The translations under genes and the position numbers were made by a program. Under the pieces are notes generated by a model that worked only from the letters and a program-made list of their open reading frames with translations, searched no databases and had not been told where the DNA came from. Of a DNA stretch of 64,000 nt, positions 61,800 through 64,000 are shown one piece after another. The DNA is from Eriocheir sinensis. Its lineage: Eukaryota > Arthropoda > Malacostraca > Decapoda > Varunidae. Location of the stretch: assembly GCF_024679095.1 (NCBI RefSeq), contig NC_066577.1, positions 699,884-763,883 on the forward strand, read 5' to 3'. Position 1 is the first letter of the stretch, and every line of letters begins with the position of its first letter.

Positions 61800-62221
61800 C
61801 TGCGGAAGGAGAGGGGGGGGAGGGGGTTAGTTTGGTGGAGGGGTCAAGGTGGGGGGAGGAGGAAGGGGTAGAGAGGAAAAGGGGAGAGGGTTTGTTTGGT
61901 GGTGGAGGCAGCGGTGTGAGGGGGGGCGAGGAGGGGAAGGAAGAGGAAGGGGTAGAGGGGGACTGGGGGAAGGGGGATCGTTTGATGTAGAAGGCAGAGG
62001 TAGTGTGGGGAAGGAGGAGGGCAAGGAGGGAAGGATAGGGATTGGGGTAGAAAAAGGGGCTGGGTGCCTCTGTGAGGGGGCAAGACAGTTTGGAGGCGGA
62101 AGTTTGTGAGGGGAAGAGTGGAGGGAGGGCTGGGTGGGGGAGAGAGTGTAAGGGAAGCAAAGGAATAGAGGAATATAGTTGCAAGGCTAGAGAAAGAGAT
62201 AGATAAATAAATAGAAAGAAA

Positions 62222-62228
<7 letters not shown>
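61800..62228. other. Intron-like DNA, purine-rich on plus
   Basis: On the minus strand this is the pyrimidine-rich upstream intron of the Ig exon. GGGGAGG-type phrases dominate; no coding segment. Confidence 0.55.

Positions 62229-62307
<79 letters not shown>
62229..62307. repeat. (CA)n microsatellite with CG edge
   Basis: GCGCGCGC (62223-62231) runs into perfect CA to 62307. Confidence 0.96.

Positions 62308-64000
<1,693 letters not shown>

Noticed and set aside
61630..62304. 224-residue minus-strand protein covering the Ig exon
   Set aside because: Only the 46 residues between the splice sites are homologous; the rest translates the intron, a CA repeat and C/T-rich DNA.

Overview
The window reads as nuclear DNA of a eukaryote, most likely a decapod crustacean. 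The signs are very long uninterrupted dinucleotide tracts (CT, GT, TA and their complements, often 80-130 bp), long purine or pyrimidine-biased stretches, CR1-like and jockey/BS-like LINEs, PIF/Harbinger-type DNA transposons, tRNA-derived SINEs, and spliced animal gene pieces. Species cannot be read from the sequence. No bacterial or organellar gene organisation is present.

Host-gene content is tiny. At 525-1849 (minus) two exons of an importin-alpha gene survive with frameshifts, a small deletion and a missing middle exon, so this is a decayed unprocessed copy. At 61660-61799 (minus) there is one clean 140-nt exon that encodes the start of an Ig domain of the Dpr / zig-8-like neuronal surface family, with consensus splice sites. 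A CpG-rich block at 7925-8480 looks promoter-like.

The rest is mobile elements, their debris and simple repeats. 2.8-8 kb: a LINE tail, an 841-bp THAP-containing transposon with a perfect 8-bp target duplication, and a LINE whose 3' UTR is an 80-bp tandem array. 8.5-17 kb: low-complexity DNA with a 3-kb pyrimidine tract. 17-20 kb: three LINE fragments. 21.4-21.9 kb: remnant of a transposase C-terminus with a PHD-like finger. 24-29 kb: two LINEs head-to-tail on the minus strand, one with an intact 743-codon reading frame. 30.5-33.6 kb: a CR1-like LINE whose RT domain is split by a (TA)n tract. 34 kb: a SINE with a 13-bp target duplication. 37.5-39.4 kb: compound microsatellite plus LINE. 44.5-49.2 kb: a LINE tail split by a Harbinger element, itself split by a LINE carrying an SGNH-esterase ORF1.

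A 3.4-kb block at 39.4-42.85 kb is repeated in the same orientation at 52.1-61.3 kb. The second copy is stretched by three later insertions: a Harbinger element containing a large foldback palindrome with a second Harbinger element inside it, a SINE, and a LINE that itself carries a 1.43-kb terminal-inverted-repeat element. This gives a readable relative chronology. I found no cellular operon-like or defence-like system; the interest lies in the nested transposons and the new-looking short element families.
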